Counted from the stretch's first letter, positions 11,641-23,737 are shown. The stretch: 64,000 nucleotides of DNA from Warburgia ugandensis (GCA_035236585.1 CP141130.1:29399501-29463500); one strand, 5' to 3'. Made by a program: numbers and translations. The notes: generated by a model from the sequence alone, not told the origin.

Positions 11641-12152
11641 TCAGGCTCACTAACCTTATTAGCAATGCCAATTCCTTAATGGTTGACAGACTTTGGTCAG
11701 ATAGAAACAAGATGGTTGTAGATAGGGCTGTCAACAAGAACTAAAGAACTGGCAAAAACCAATTAGAAAATTAGACTCTAGTCTTTCAATTGAAAACGAT
11801 GCTCTGCTTCCAATTCTTTGCCAATACAACCAAACTAATTTTGGTCTGCTCTAATTTTATGCTAGAAGAATTGGATCAGAACCGACAACCGAACAATTAG
11901 ACTACAATAAATTTGGTATTATCCATTTGACTTTACCTTATATAAGGGTAAATTAGTCTTTCAGCTCAAGTTTTATAAGACTAAAAACAACCTCAATATA
12001 TTTTGGAGAGGAAAACAAAACTCACGATCCCTCTCTCTTGCATATCTTCTCAAATTTAAGCCCCGCCCCCCCTTTTTTTAATGGGGAAGACATCGCCAAA
12101 CGAGACACTGCATTGATTTGTAAAATCATGATCTTAGTTTTTTACAAATAAG
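11641..12152. other. Gene-free intergenic stretch
   Basis: No coding or repeat structure is recognised apart from a C-run and T-run at 12060-12080. Confidence 0.3.
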
Positions 12153-12359
12153 ACAGATAAAAACATCTAAAGGGCATTCCCGAAGCTCCTGCTTATACGG
12201 AGTTCGGAGAAAAGGCGGACCACAAGGGCCTAAAGTACACAGCCTTACCTTGCATTTTGCAAGAGGCTGTTTCCACGCCTTAAACCCATGACCTCAAGGT
12301 CACACGACGACAACTTTTACCGTTGCCCCAATGCTCCCCTTCACAGATAAAAACGTCTA
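12153..12359 (-). mobile_element. Au-type SINE with 17 bp target-site duplications
   Basis: The element body is 12170-12342 on the minus strand. It starts GGGGAGCATTGGGGCAACGG, followed by the 'gtgacc..gaggtca.gggtt' tRNA-like B-box, then 'ggaaacagcctcttgca' and '..ggtaaggctg.gta', with '..ccttgtggtccg' near the end. This is the order of the plant Au SINE, a tRNA-derived RNA polymerase III element mobilised by LINE machinery. Flanks are ACAGATAAAAAC[A/G]TCTA at 12153-12169 and 12343-12359, differing by one base. The ORF at 12280-12549 crosses the edge and is spurious. Confidence 0.9.
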
Positions 12360-13363
12360 GTAGTCGTAATTTTTGTTTGTTTTTAGCCTGAGAGAGAACA
12401 TAAATCCACTCACACACTATCTTGAATCTAACCCTAAATGTAATCTCGGCCAAAGGGAAAGTGGCAACTTGAAACTGCATCCCAAGTGTCATCCCGGAGA
12501 GATGCCTAATTGTTTGTCTAGCGGATGCTGCACTAGATAATATTGGCATAATAGCATCTCTGGACTTACTTCGGATGTAAACTTTCTTCTGCTTTTTCTT
12601 GTTAGAAGTTACTATCTTTAGGCATGCTGTTTTAGAAGACAGTATAACAACCCCTCGGCAATTTATCTTTCTTTCGACGTTCTATGTTTAAAATTAGAGG
12701 TAGGTTTCTCGTAGTAGCTTCCTAACTAGAGAAGTTGATTTCAATCACTGGATCCATGGAGGGAAGCTGTCAATATTATAACTACATGCATTATTTTTAT
12801 TATGGGGTTGCCCAGTGCGGCCAATTCTTTGGTTGTCCATCAATTTCTAATAGTCAATTATTGATTCTTCTTCGATCACAGCATATTAGAAAGTGTGTCC
12901 GACTTACATAAGGCCTAGATATGATCTATAACTGGATAGCCGATGGGAAACATGAGAACAAGTAGATTGAACAGTTGGGTAAATCAGGGAAAACACAGTT
13001 AATCTGCCTGATTGTGATGGAGTGTAACAATACATGAAGTACTCTGCCGTTTCAGTAGACAATCGGCAGATGTTAGCAAGAATTAGGAACTTCTTTTTGC
13101 CAAAACGGACTGAAGAGTGAGCATGTTACCCAATGTGAATATGTTTTCCGGCACTGAAATTCCAAAGCAGGAGTATCCAGCTTCTTCTGACACAATCTAA
13201 CGACCAGTAATGACAGATTTGTTTCTCAGGGACAAGCTATTGAGGAACCACTTCACTATATAGTTCTCATTTCTTGAACAACAGAAGCACTTTCACATGA
13301 TCGTACCTTTAACATATCATTACAAATGCAAAAGCAAACAATGATCCAAGCAAGACCGTATAC
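12360..13363. other. Region downstream of the FRS gene, possibly containing its last exon
   Basis: No ORF of note. Some of this could be transcribed 3' UTR of the minus-strand FRS gene, but I see no unambiguous polyadenylation site. Confidence 0.3.
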
Positions 13364-14182
13364 CTTAACATCAGTGCAGTGACCAATTGTTTTGTCATCA
13401 TTTACATCTGCCAGGCTGTCAATAGAAATGTCCAACTTGTGAATAAAGAAGCAGAATCACACAAGTTTAACTATACCAGTACTTATCCAACAAACATTTT
13501 AGTTAGACGTCCAACAATACACATTTGAACATTCTTTTCTTAAGAAATTTCATGAGAAAAAATTGAAAAGTCTAGTACCATTTGTATGCAAAATCATCTA
13601 TTAGGACATGAACCAAAAATACCAATTGTAACAGTAACAACTGAAGCCTTTTTTATAACTCAAACCATGTAGAAACTAGAGAGGTGACTAGGAAACAGTG
13701 GTATTCCTAGGTACCCAAAATTAGAAAACAGAAATGAACTGCAACAATAGGGTACATCTAGTTGCTACAATTCAGTTGTCTAACGTTTGCCAAATCCTTA
13801 TAGTTTATTTGCATTAACAGATGTGCAGTCAACATGAAGGAATCAATGCATTTATGAGAAATAATTTTAGATACTAAGCAGGTTCTGAAAGCCAAGTTCA
13901 TGTCCGGTAATATTTTAATAGTTACCTAGTGCTGAAATATCTATCTTCTGCTACGACTTTTGGAACTGGGAATTAGATTCAATGATCACATAAGATGTAA
14001 TTAGATTGTCAGTAGAAGTCAACTGCAATAAAGACGTACCTTGAAAGGTTTCAATTAAGGTGCCAACACATGTTCCCTTTGCCTCTGGGCAGTGCATCCA
14101 TTGTCAATTGGCATTAGGTTATCTACTTGACTCCTTTTGCTGGTTCTGTCCACATGAATTAATTTCACCATTGAGGAGAGGA
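13364..14182 (-). other. 3' UTR of the FRS gene with a probable intron
   Basis: After the stop codon at 14183-14185 the minus strand continues to a strong splice donor, AAG|GTACGT, with the intron starting at 14039. A plausible acceptor (pyrimidine-rich, ending ACAAG) is at 13437-13436, followed by a 72 bp exon 13435-13364 that ends AAG|GTATAC. These lie beyond the stop, so they would be untranslated. Splicing is inferred from motifs only. Confidence 0.4.
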
Positions 14183-16246
14183 CTAGGTTGTCAGAAGTCT
14201 AGAAGAATTACATTCACTAATTAGGTTGCAAGGTTGCACGAATCCAGTAACACTATCATTCATGCTAACAACTTCTTCCAGTGTCCCTCGCAAAGCACAC
14301 ATTGCCACACTGTAACTCTCCATTGATTTTGCCCCTTCCTCCGCAATTTTGATGGACCGATGGCACAGATCATTGTATCGAGCAATCATGGATTGTTGAC
14401 AATTATCTTTCGTGTCAACATTATGATCATCCAACAGAACTCCGATCTTAGCATTTCTTGTCCACCTCTTCAAGATGTAATGGGATGGAAGCATGAAGAT
14501 ATTTGCTACTTTGAAAACATTTAATACATGCCTGCAAAGAATGCCCGTATATTCAAACATTAAGCAGCTGCAACTTCCTCTCATTTCGGAAAAATTGAAT
14601 GTGACAGTCTGAAACTTCTTCTCTTCCCCAAATTGTGCCACCTTATAGGTGCAGATTGCCTCATCTTCTGCCACTTTATTTGCAACATAACCAAAACATT
14701 CGAACAATTCAACTTGGAACTTCTTGAATATCTCTTTAGTATAAAGACCTGCTGCTTGCTTTTCCATTGGTGATGATGTCTTCAGATGTGGATCATGGGA
14801 CATTGTTTCAAAATCTGCTTGGACTTCCTTTGAGTACAAATTGTCCTGTGCAATATCATACTGCCTAACAAACTCCTCAAGACTAGTTCGCACATTGACA
14901 AAATCATCAAAAAAAGACAATACACTTTCACTTCGTTGAGCAGCAGGCATTTCTGCAAAAAAAGTGGCCCTTAAGTAAACTGGGACCCAATATTGGCGAT
15001 CTTCATATAATAATTGGAACCAATCATTCTTCCTAAGATCAAACTTATCAAGGATCAAACCCCACTCTGATTCAAACTCAGGAATTGTGTCAGTCTGAAA
15101 GATGCATTTTTGAAACACCTCTTTGAAATTCTTACGTGTGTATACATGACTCAACTTCTCTGGTAATTTTCTCTGAATATGTGATATGCAAAAACAATGC
15201 TGTGTTTCTGGGAGCACCTCTGCAACTGCTGCTTGAATTTCCCTATCGTGGTGAGTAATTATGGTTACAGGATGGCGTCTAGACATTGCTGCAATCCATG
15301 TCTTAAATAGCCAAACAAATGATGATCTGGTTTCATCTGCAAGTAATGCACAGCCAAACAATACAGGTAAACCATGATGGTTCACCCCAACAAATGGGGT
15401 GAAAGGCAAACCATATTTATTCATCAAATATGTAGAGTCAAAGGTAACAACTTCACCAAAGTAATTATAAGCCATCCTTGATGTTGCATCAATCCATAAT
15501 GCATTGGTGAGTTTATCTTCCTTGTCAACTTGTATTGCATAGAAAAAGGATTGATTCTCATTTTGCATAAGCTTAAAGTAGTCAAGCACAGCTTGAGCAT
15601 CACCACTTACAAAGTTCTTCTCTTGAACAGTACCTGCCAAACCTAAGTGCTCTTGTTCTAAGGAGCTAATGTTGCCTGCCTTACGGGTATCTATCAATCG
15701 ATTTCTTACAGCATCCAATGAACCCCTATGAGATCGAAGAGTTTGGACCTGATTTGGACTTAGGAGTTCATGGTTGTGTTCTCTCTCAAAACTCTTAACA
15801 ACCCACTTTCCAGGACATAACTTCTTAACAGCCATTGATGCCTTGCAACCGACCCTAGTAACTGCTCGAGTTCTTTTACGTGGGCCTTCCTTGCTCACAC
15901 GGAATCCTTCCTTGTCACATACATATTGTTGGGCAATCATTGACCTGTCACGCTGCGAGCGATGTGAGTAATTGATACGAGTGCCAAAACCCACATGCAT
16001 TGCATATGAGTTGTAGAATGATCTTGCGTCTTCATGAGAAGCAAATTCCATACCCACATATGGCTCTAGATTTGAATCTCTCCTAGATGCATTTTTGTGT
16101 CTTTTCACTTGTTCCATTCTGTTGTCCTCAGTTATATGGCATTTCTTATCCCTAGATGTCATCGGCATGCTACTCTTTGCCCTATCATCTTCCCTGCCCA
16201 TTTCTGACTCAGGTGACCCATCACCTTCATCGTTTGTACTGTCCAT
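14183..16246 (-). CDS. FAR1-related sequence (FRS) protein, FRS5/FRS3-like
   Basis: A 687-residue open frame with no internal stop. FAR1/FRS proteins are plant nuclear transcription regulators descended from Mutator-like transposases and are known from far-red light (phytochrome A) signalling and related growth responses. Basic NLS-like runs are near 48-56 and 122-127. The FAR1 N-terminal DNA-binding domain spans about 62-165 (EPYVGMEF, Cys110, Cys134, His157/His159 in EREHNHEL). The MULE-type core spans about 240-470, with TFDSTY (Asp270) and FVGVNHHG. A SWIM zinc finger has Cys559-x-Cys561-x9-Cys571-x-His573, followed by the family block ILKRWTRNAK. The conserved TD-x-D block reads THHD (331-334), so the usual Asp at 332 is His; loss of a transposase residue is compatible with a domesticated role. 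The start is ATG at 16246; the frame stays open 23 bases upstream to a splice acceptor. Assignment to FRS5 versus FRS3 rests on remembered family patterns, so I give no symbol. Confidence 0.95.
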   Translation of the reverse strand: MDSTNDEGDGSPESEMGREDDRAKSSMPMTSRDKKCHITEDNRMEQVKRHKNASRRDSNLEPYVGMEFASHEDARSFYNSYAMHVGFGTRINYSHRSQRDRSMIAQQYVCDKEGFRVSKEGPRKRTRAVTRVGCKASMAVKKLCPGKWVVKSFEREHNHELLSPNQVQTLRSHRGSLDAVRNRLIDTRKAGNISSLEQEHLGLAGTVQEKNFVSGDAQAVLDYFKLMQNENQSFFYAIQVDKEDKLTNALWIDATSRMAYNYFGEVVTFDSTYLMNKYGLPFTPFVGVNHHGLPVLFGCALLADETRSSFVWLFKTWIAAMSRRHPVTIITHHDREIQAAVAEVLPETQHCFCISHIQRKLPEKLSHVYTRKNFKEVFQKCIFQTDTIPEFESEWGLILDKFDLRKNDWFQLLYEDRQYWVPVYLRATFFAEMPAAQRSESVLSFFDDFVNVRTSLEEFVRQYDIAQDNLYSKEVQADFETMSHDPHLKTSSPMEKQAAGLYTKEIFKKFQVELFECFGYVANKVAEDEAICTYKVAQFGEEKKFQTVTFNFSEMRGSCSCLMFEYTGILCRHVLNVFKVANIFMLPSHYILKRWTRNAKIGVLLDDHNVDTKDNCQQSMIARYNDLCHRSIKIAEEGAKSMESYSVAMCALRGTLEEVVSMNDSVTGFVQPCNLISECNSSRLLTT

Positions 16247-16269
16247 ATCACTGCAAAGCTCATCAAAAC

Positions 16270-17134
16270 CTGCAGATACAGCAAGTGAATGACAGGGAAC
16301 TGAACAAATTATAAGTATCCGCTATCCCCCAATGACAGCCAGCGCAAACAAGTAACATAATTTGCATAAGAAAATGAGTTAAATTTGAGAGTAAACATAC
16401 ATCCAATTACACAGTTCTAACAGTAAAGCAATGAAGAAAAATAATGGTTGACAATCAGGGAATAAAATTGGTAACAACTCAAATGCTTTTTCAAACAGTG
16501 CAATTCTTTGTTGATTTTAGCTGATAATACCAGCAAATTAGTGAAGTCTTTTCAAGGTTCCTGAGCTACTGTATGGTAGCTTCTACATTGATTATGAGGC
16601 TACTTTAATCTGCATTAGCTACTGACTAAATTCTGCTACAAGTAGCGTACCAACGAAACGAGCTCAATGTTTCATCACTTTGTACTGGTAACATCCACCA
16701 GTGCTGTTGATTTACAATTCTCAAATGGTTGCTACAAGTCCCAATGAGGAACAATAGTGAAAGAAAAATTCAAAACAAAGAAATAGAAGGTGGATGATGC
16801 CAAAACAAGGAGTAATTTCCTTCTTCAGCTTGTTCTTGGGCTAATATTGAGTTTCATTAATTTAATCCAAAAAGCTTCTTCATTTTTTTCTTCCGGAAAA
16901 TCACCAGTTTTCTATCTTTTTTTTGTGTGTTCAGTTTAATAAAGAAGATCCCAATGGAAATGAAGCTTCCATGAGAAACAACTCAGATGATTTTCAAGAA
17001 TCGAAATTCCAACATCAAGAAAAACCCTAGATTAATTGGAGAGAGAGAGAGAGAGAGAGAACCCTAGAAGAATTGAACAGACAAATAAAGATGCACAGAC
17101 AGGAAAGTTCGAAAATGGGATTTGAGAAACCAAC
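16270..17134 (-). other. Intron in the 5' UTR of the FRS gene
   Basis: On the minus strand a donor ACCCAG|GTTGGT lies at 17135/17134 and an acceptor TATCTGCAG|GTTTTG at 16270/16269, giving an 865 bp intron just before the start codon. It contains a (GA)n run at 17039-17061. The boundaries are inferred from splice consensus; another acceptor (TTTGCAG) exists 13-20 bases nearer the ATG. Confidence 0.6.
17039..17061. repeat. (GA)n microsatellite in the FRS 5' intron
   Basis: About 11 GA dinucleotides; it reads as a CT-rich tract in the sense of the gene. Confidence 0.9.
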
Positions 17135-17400
17135 CTGGGTAGTCCGCAGGAACTGAGAAAGGTTGGATTTTCACCGTTCAGAAGTCAGAATTTGACAAAA
17201 AATGCAGGCTTTAGAGTTCGGAATCTCACGACGAAGATAATCTTGGACAGATTCTTCAATTCAGTCTCCTTAGTTTACACAGGAAAATGGTTTCGGAAAG
17301 GAGAAACAACGCAGTAGAGTGCGACTACAAGTTAAGTTGACCTGTCGCTCCCATCTCCCCATCAAGTCAAGAAACACCTGTGGACTTTTGGAGCTAAACC
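17135..17400 (-). promoter_or_regulatory. 5' UTR exon and presumed promoter side of the FRS gene
   Basis: The minus-strand sequence upstream of the intron donor has stop codons in all frames and no long ORF, as expected for a 5' UTR. The transcription start is not identifiable by eye; 17135-17330 is the likely first exon. Confidence 0.4.
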
Positions 17401-19686
17401 AGTTCTAAAGAGCTGGTCAGTTGTGCAAGCGAGTTCTACTTATGACTTCGAGTTCTCCGTCATGAGCGCCTCTTAATATGATAAGAGTTGGGTTCGCTAA
17501 TATTATCATATTTAGTAAATCTGGTGGCATTTATATTGCTAATATGTGGGCCAACTTTAGAAAGAAGCAGTGGTCACACTGCCAATAAGAAGCGATGCTG
17601 TGCATTCCAGTGGTAGATTCACCACCATCTCCTCTCTGCTGAAACCAGAATAACCCCACTGAAACTCACCCAACACTTGTCCAACCCCCTCAATTTCTGA
17701 TGTGGAGTATGGTTGAAGTTGAATAATGGGGTTAATCCAACTAAAATTACGGGTTGACATCTTTTTTCATGTTAGTGTTGCTCTGCTAAAGATATTACCA
17801 TTGTTTATGTAATAAATTGGTAAGGATTTGTTATCACACAACAACAATTCAACTGTTACGTCAAGGCTCCCTTCTCTTGTATTTATTTTTTATCAGATTG
17901 TCCTGTACAAATCAAATTCAAATATCACTAACATCAACCAAAACCTAAGTAGAAAATACAGAAAATGAGAGACGTAACCCATATCGAATCTGCTTGAGTT
18001 TTTTGTCGAAAATTATGAGAGAAAGAAAATGGAAGCAAAATAAGAGCAGAAAAGGATATATAAGAGGGGTTTTGGCTCCCAGACTTCACATTCCATTACA
18101 ACACCCGTTGATAAGGATAGTAAATCTTCATAACCCCAAGGTGGATGAATTACTTGGTTGTTTGCAGGGTTTAGGAGATGACTTTGGAAAAAGTGAGAAA
18201 TAGAATCCGATGGATTAGAGAGAGAGAGAGAGAGAGCTGCACTTGCTCGAGATTTCTTCATTGCAAAAAAGGACTTTGAGGACATACACTCTTTTATTCG
18301 AAATCAATTAGAATGAAATTAGGAAAAAAGTATACTAAAGTCAAGTTCTAGGATAGTTTAGGATTGGTGAGTTCTTAACTAGCAGTACCAAATCTAGAAC
18401 TTGGAGAGGCAGTGACCTTCAAAGTCTACCTACCTAGTTAAACGCACTAGTTCTAAACCTTCGAACTGATAAGCCAAGTTGAACATCTATTGCACCTAAA
18501 TCAAACCTGGAAGGTTAGAAATATAACTAAAATTTGTATTGTAGGTCAATATGTACATCCATTTTTAAGCATCAATAATGCCAAATGTTTAAGATTCCAT
18601 GCTTATCCCACGGACATTCAAAGAAGTATAAGTTCTGATCTTTGAGATTCCTTTTTTCATACATTTATTACACATTTCATTTCTCAAATTCCATTTCTTA
18701 GACATGGTTTCTCACACATGCTTAGAAGTATAATTGCTTATTTCTCAACATAATCTCTCAGACATGCTTATTAGTGAGCATAATTATTGCTCTAAAAAAC
18801 CTGAGAAGAACTTGTAAGCATGACTCATCAGTGCCTATGCACATCTCTTTTCATGAGTGATCCCCTGTACATTTAATTCAAAGATTCCTCGTCCTTAGGG
18901 AGGTTTTCTTCTTGATGCAAGTTTAGTCCAACGAAATTAATTTAAACTCTTAATATTTATGGAGTGATCTGTAGTTTTAAATTTTGAAATCCCAACCAAA
19001 GTTGACCAATTAGATAATAAAATAAATGGATCTGAAAGACGATACAGATATTAGTTTATGCTTTTCCCATAAACATCAACAGATACACTCTCTTACTCTT
19101 TATTAAAAGTTCTATATTATTCATTTATAGACGTACAATCATAGTGGATAAGCATGATGTCAAAGCCCATATGGTGGTTTATTCATATATAGACATACAA
19201 CCATTTGACCGAAGACTGTACAATGGTTTATTTGGTAAAGTATGTGATATAGATAACAAAAACCATAGCACATGTACACTACCAACTATCTCTTATACAA
19301 GACAAAATTAGAAACTACTAATATGCTACCCCTTCAAGATCTTCTCTTGTAGCGCATTTGGGATGTTTTGTAGAAACTCTTTTTGACGTCCTTTCTAGGA
19401 TTCCTTTTCTTCCAATTGGCACACATCCTATGTTGTACAAGAGGGCCAATGTTGATATTGCTTGAACCAATATCTAAATAGAACAAAATAACCATAAGTC
19501 AATAGTGTATGAGCTAAGGGGTTGAGATTGAAAAGAAATTAATAAAGAATTCCTTATAGACTTTACCTCTTGTTTGACACTCATTGGAGTTAGACCAAAC
19601 CTTTCATTTCACTACGCAAGCCAATAAACAAGAGCTTCAAGAACCATGACCAAGTTTCTAAACTTTCCATTTCAACCACTACCAAG
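17401..19686. other. Intergenic region upstream of the FRS gene
   Basis: Small ORFs (17557-17760 minus, 17994-18203 plus, 18013-18285 minus) overlap each other and match nothing. A (GA)n run lies at 18218-18236. The stretch 19660-19686 abuts an LTR end and may hold a decayed primer site (minus strand CTTGGTAGTGGTTGAAATGG), so its right part could be internal retroelement DNA. Confidence 0.35.
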
Positions 19687-20668
19687 TGTTTGTAGTTTTC
19701 CTGTAAGTGCGCTATAGTCAGTTGTAGTCTTATGCACGATCGAATCTACAGGGAAGATATAGTATGAAAATATACCACCAAAGTTGATCTAAAATTATGT
19801 AAAACTTATATTAACAAGAGAAGAATGTGATTATTAACATATCAATGGATGAGACAAAAAAGGATTTTTAACTAAAATTGAATTGCTAGAATTAAAGGTC
19901 ACTTAAACAAAATTAATCTCACCACTTACTATTTCTCTAATAACTTAAGAATAAAATCAAAACTACAATTACTTGCTTGAAACATGGTTTCTTTCAAAAC
20001 TTAATTTAAAAATTGTCAAACTTTACAAAACTAGATAGATCATCAAATTCTAAACATTCAATGTAAGACCTAACTATAATGGATCAAGGGATTAATTCTA
20101 AGCTTTCACTATGAAAAGTAATGACATAAAATCAAAGAAATGTACTAAGGATCAATCTATCTTTCCAAATTAAAATTAATTTCAAAATTAAATTATTAAG
20201 ATATTTAAAAACATTATAAATTACTAAGTGATGCTTCTAACTTAAGTTAGGATCACTTTAACCCTAAACAAGAAAACTAGCCTAGCATGTTTATTAAATT
20301 AAGCATGAAATTGTAGAATCTTATACTACTAAATAAAATTTAGATGACCTAAACTAACCTAGAACTAAAGAAAATAATAATTCTAAAACTATGATAAAAT
20401 AGTTACTAAATTTCCATTATCTTTCACTTGATTGATCATTACAATGATTAAAAAGGAATAAATTGCAAAAAAATGATGTTAATTCTTCAAAATCCAAGGA
20501 GCTCCCTTTGAAATCCATTGATATCTTACTCATCATCTTATAGCAAAAATCTCTACTTCAAATTTCAACAAAATTAGAAAAAAATCAAAGCACCACTTGC
20601 ATTTGTAGTAGTGCAACAATAAAAGGAGAGTGCCATTAGCATACAAACTTTCTAAACAAATTGAAAAT
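19687..20668 (-). mobile_element. 3' portion of a minus-strand Athila/TAT-type LTR, cut by a gypsy element
   Basis: Read on the minus strand it ends with 'cttccctgtagattcgatcg', then 'gactacaactgac' and 'gcgcacttacagg', ending ...ACAAACA. This is the end layout of Athila/TAT LTRs ('ccctgtgg.ttcgacc ... actaca ... gcacttgcagg'). The LTR is interrupted at 20668 by the Del/Tekay-like element; where it resumes after 28131 is not certain. Confidence 0.5.
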
Positions 20669-23598
20669 TGTAATATCCTCAATTTTAGGTATAAATTAAG
20701 AATTTATTAAATAGATTAAATTAAAAATTTATAGATGAAATTTGGTCCTAAAAACTTAAAAATTAGAAAGTACACGTCGATAGGATTCCAACGCCATAAA
20801 GAACGCAGAAAATGGAGCTCAAAAGAAGAAGTTATGAGCCGTTGAAGTTATAGGGGTATTTTGGTAAATTATCAAAGCACGAAATAGGGAGCAGTTTTGA
20901 TAATGGCACCCCTATCCACCTTGCATTATCAGATCCGATGATTTCCCCGACAAAATCGTCGGAGGAGAGGCGTAAAATGGGAAGAGCCTCATTCCCCCTC
21001 CTCAATTGCAAACTCCTTTACCTAGTTGCTCCTCAATCTCCCTTCTACACTCTTCAACGCATCCTTATTTTACCCTAAACCCTAGCCTCTGCAAAATTCT
21101 AGTTTTCTGACAAGTAGGCTCCGGCAACATCCACCAATGCCCAGCAAAACAAGGTAAGCCTTAATCTCTTGAATTTTTATATTAATTATGTATATTTGTA
21201 AAATAAAATACATGAAAAATCAAGACCGTTCATCTAGTGCATAAGGGAACTACAAACAAACCCTTTAGGTTTTAGGAAAATCCGACGGTGGAAGATGCCA
21301 AAAAACGTGAAGAACAGTACCTAGGGAAGTTTTAGGAACATGGAAAAAAATAGCATAAAAAACATAGTTTTTGGAAAAATTAATGCAAAAGGATGGTAGA
21401 AATGAAATCTAGATGAGATTCTGGGAAAAACGCTACAAAAATCATGAGATTTGGACACCTATAAGATCGCCAGAGAGGACCAAAATCCGGTCATCTTCTC
21501 CGGCAATGTCAAGAGCATCAGCACTTTGGCGCTAACGCCGGGACGCCGAGAAAGATGCCCCGACAGAGACGCAAGGTGGGCGGGAGACGTCACAGGTGCA
21601 TACAGTACACACGCGCGTGGGAGAGTCGGCGTGGGCTGTCGCGGAAGGTCAGGACATGCGGCGTCCTAACGACTGTGACGCACGCGGCGGTGCGTCACGG
21701 TAACGAGGACGCAAGAGGTGTGTCCTTGCTGCACGTTGCGGTATCGGGCGTCGTCATGATGTCGGTGTAAACCCGAGTCGCTAATGTAAACCGGTGTAAA
21801 CAGCACGGCGACCCTTTTTATAAATTAATAGTATTAATTTATGAGGTATTTTTACAAAAAACTTGATTCTGAGAGCTAAAGAGGTCCAAATCACGATATG
21901 AAAGAGGCGTTATGACCGTATTGATGACGCGGACCTAGATTTAACCTAAAAACTTATAAATAACTACTTTTACTTTAGAAAAATTTTAAAATAGTGATGT
22001 GACATTGACAGGTGCATCCGAATATATAAGTTAAAGGGAATTTACGAGCGAACTGAGTGATCTAACGTTGAGGTAGGTGATGACCATTAATGTTTTATTT
22101 TCAAACTCTGCATGATCATAGCATTATAGTTGATTGTGAATTTAAATTTCACTTAATAGTAATCGTGATTTTGCGAGATATAGAATTTAATACTATGACC
22201 GTTACTGGATTTTCAAGCATGTATTAAGTGGATTTATTACAAATGCTTTCATGAGAATGATATTGTATATTATGCAAAATTAGAAATTCCTTTTCTTTAC
22301 TACATAACTGAAATTGATAAATTTGGATGAGAATGAAAAGTGGAGACTTGGTGGCTGGTCCTTTTATAGGCTAACCGCGGGATGAGGGACGTGCCTTGGG
22401 GATTGTGAGCTATGAGTACTCTTGAGTTTTGGCTTATATATGATTTCTGTGTTTAATGTTTTATGACGGGTGATCTCACCCGGTGGCATCATGCTAGGAG
22501 GGAGAGGGCTGGCCACCCACCCTCCGAGATTTGTGATGTGATGAGATTGTGATATGATAGACACCTGCCCGTATATGCTATTTGGTAGGGGTTTGGTAAC
22601 ATGGATAGTCCATACTACCGGTCCGGGCCTTTCTATGGGGACGGACGCTAAGTCTCCCATTATGGTGTCGACGGAGAGCGGTGGTGGTTGAGACCCATGG
22701 AGGGTTGCCACTGCGGCATGACGATCCATACTCTTATTATGTGTGCTTGCATGATGAGCATGGTGATGAGATAATATGCCTGGGTGTGACGACGCTCAGA
22801 GGTTAGATATGAGTACTCATGATTAGTGATATTTATTTATATGACGCTTGTGGGACCCATTACCTTAGGGTGCCATTATTATTATTATTGTATGCTCAAT
22901 TACATCAATCATATCATGTTTTAAATTTGTGGAATGCATGTTTTAGCATACTTGAGAAATTGATACTATGTTGGCATGAGTTATAATGATTTTATTTCTT
23001 TTATTTTGTCGTTACTATTATTTCATTTATTTCATTAATTGTCTATGTACCTGCACAAGCAATAGCTTGCTGAGGCATTGTTTTGTTTTGCAATGCCTTA
23101 GATCTCGAGCGCGACATTAGGAAAGGCAAGACCATTGAGAAATCGTGATAGCAGTGGGAGATTTCCTTACTTTGGGTTATAGATATTGATGTGAGTTAAT
23201 AAACAGGACTACAATTTGACTTTCTATATGGACTGTATACTTTTATTTTTTAGATTTGATTAAGATAGTTGTATATATGATGGACATTTAATGGGATGTT
23301 ATGATGGATAGACCCTAGGCTATATTATTAGTGTGTTTTGGATATTTATTGGTTTGAAAATAAAGGCGTCGATGAAATTTGACATTGATGGACATGTGTA
23401 TTATTTCATTTCTATTATCACGAAATTATACTTATGTTGTAAATTAAATTGCGATGTTTTGGAAAAAGAAAATAACTCTTGGAGGTTTTCAAGAAATGTT
23501 TTAGTAAACAAATTAATAAAAAAAATTTCTCATGGGATCCCAAATGCTATTATTATTATTATTATAAAAAAAATGTCATAAAATCCCGGGGTGTTACA
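20669..23598 (+). repeat. 5' LTR of the Del/Tekay-like element
   Basis: 2930 bp, beginning TGTAATATCCTC and ending CCCGGGGTGTTACA. It carries a GC- and CpG-rich block at about 21470-21830 with several TGTAAAC words, unlike the AT-rich surroundings. A long antisense ORF (22364-22729) has a homologue in the 3' LTR but no recognisable domain. Confidence 0.85.
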
Positions 23599-23600
23599 AG

Positions 23601-23614
23601 TTGGTATCAAAGCC
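23601..23614 (+). other. Primer-binding site, initiator Met-tRNA type
   Basis: TTGGTATCAAAGCC lies two bases after the LTR end. The usual plant gypsy/copia sequence is TTGGTATCAGAGCC, complementary to initiator methionine tRNA; there is one G-to-A change. Confidence 0.85.
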
Positions 23615-23737
23615 CGGTCTAGTCCATCATAATCTTTGCAAATGTCCATTTATATGTGAGTAACAGTCCATAAATTGTAGTTAGAGGGAAACTAGGAGAG
23701 AGAAACTTACACTTAGTGATATTTAAACTTTTGACAG

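Noticed and set aside
15424-16292. Small ORFs within and opposite the FRS coding region
   Set aside because: They are shadows in other frames of the 687-residue gene.
18013-18285. A 90-residue minus-strand ORF upstream of the FRS gene
   Set aside because: It overlaps another ORF, has a (GA)n-derived Leu-Ser run and no domain.
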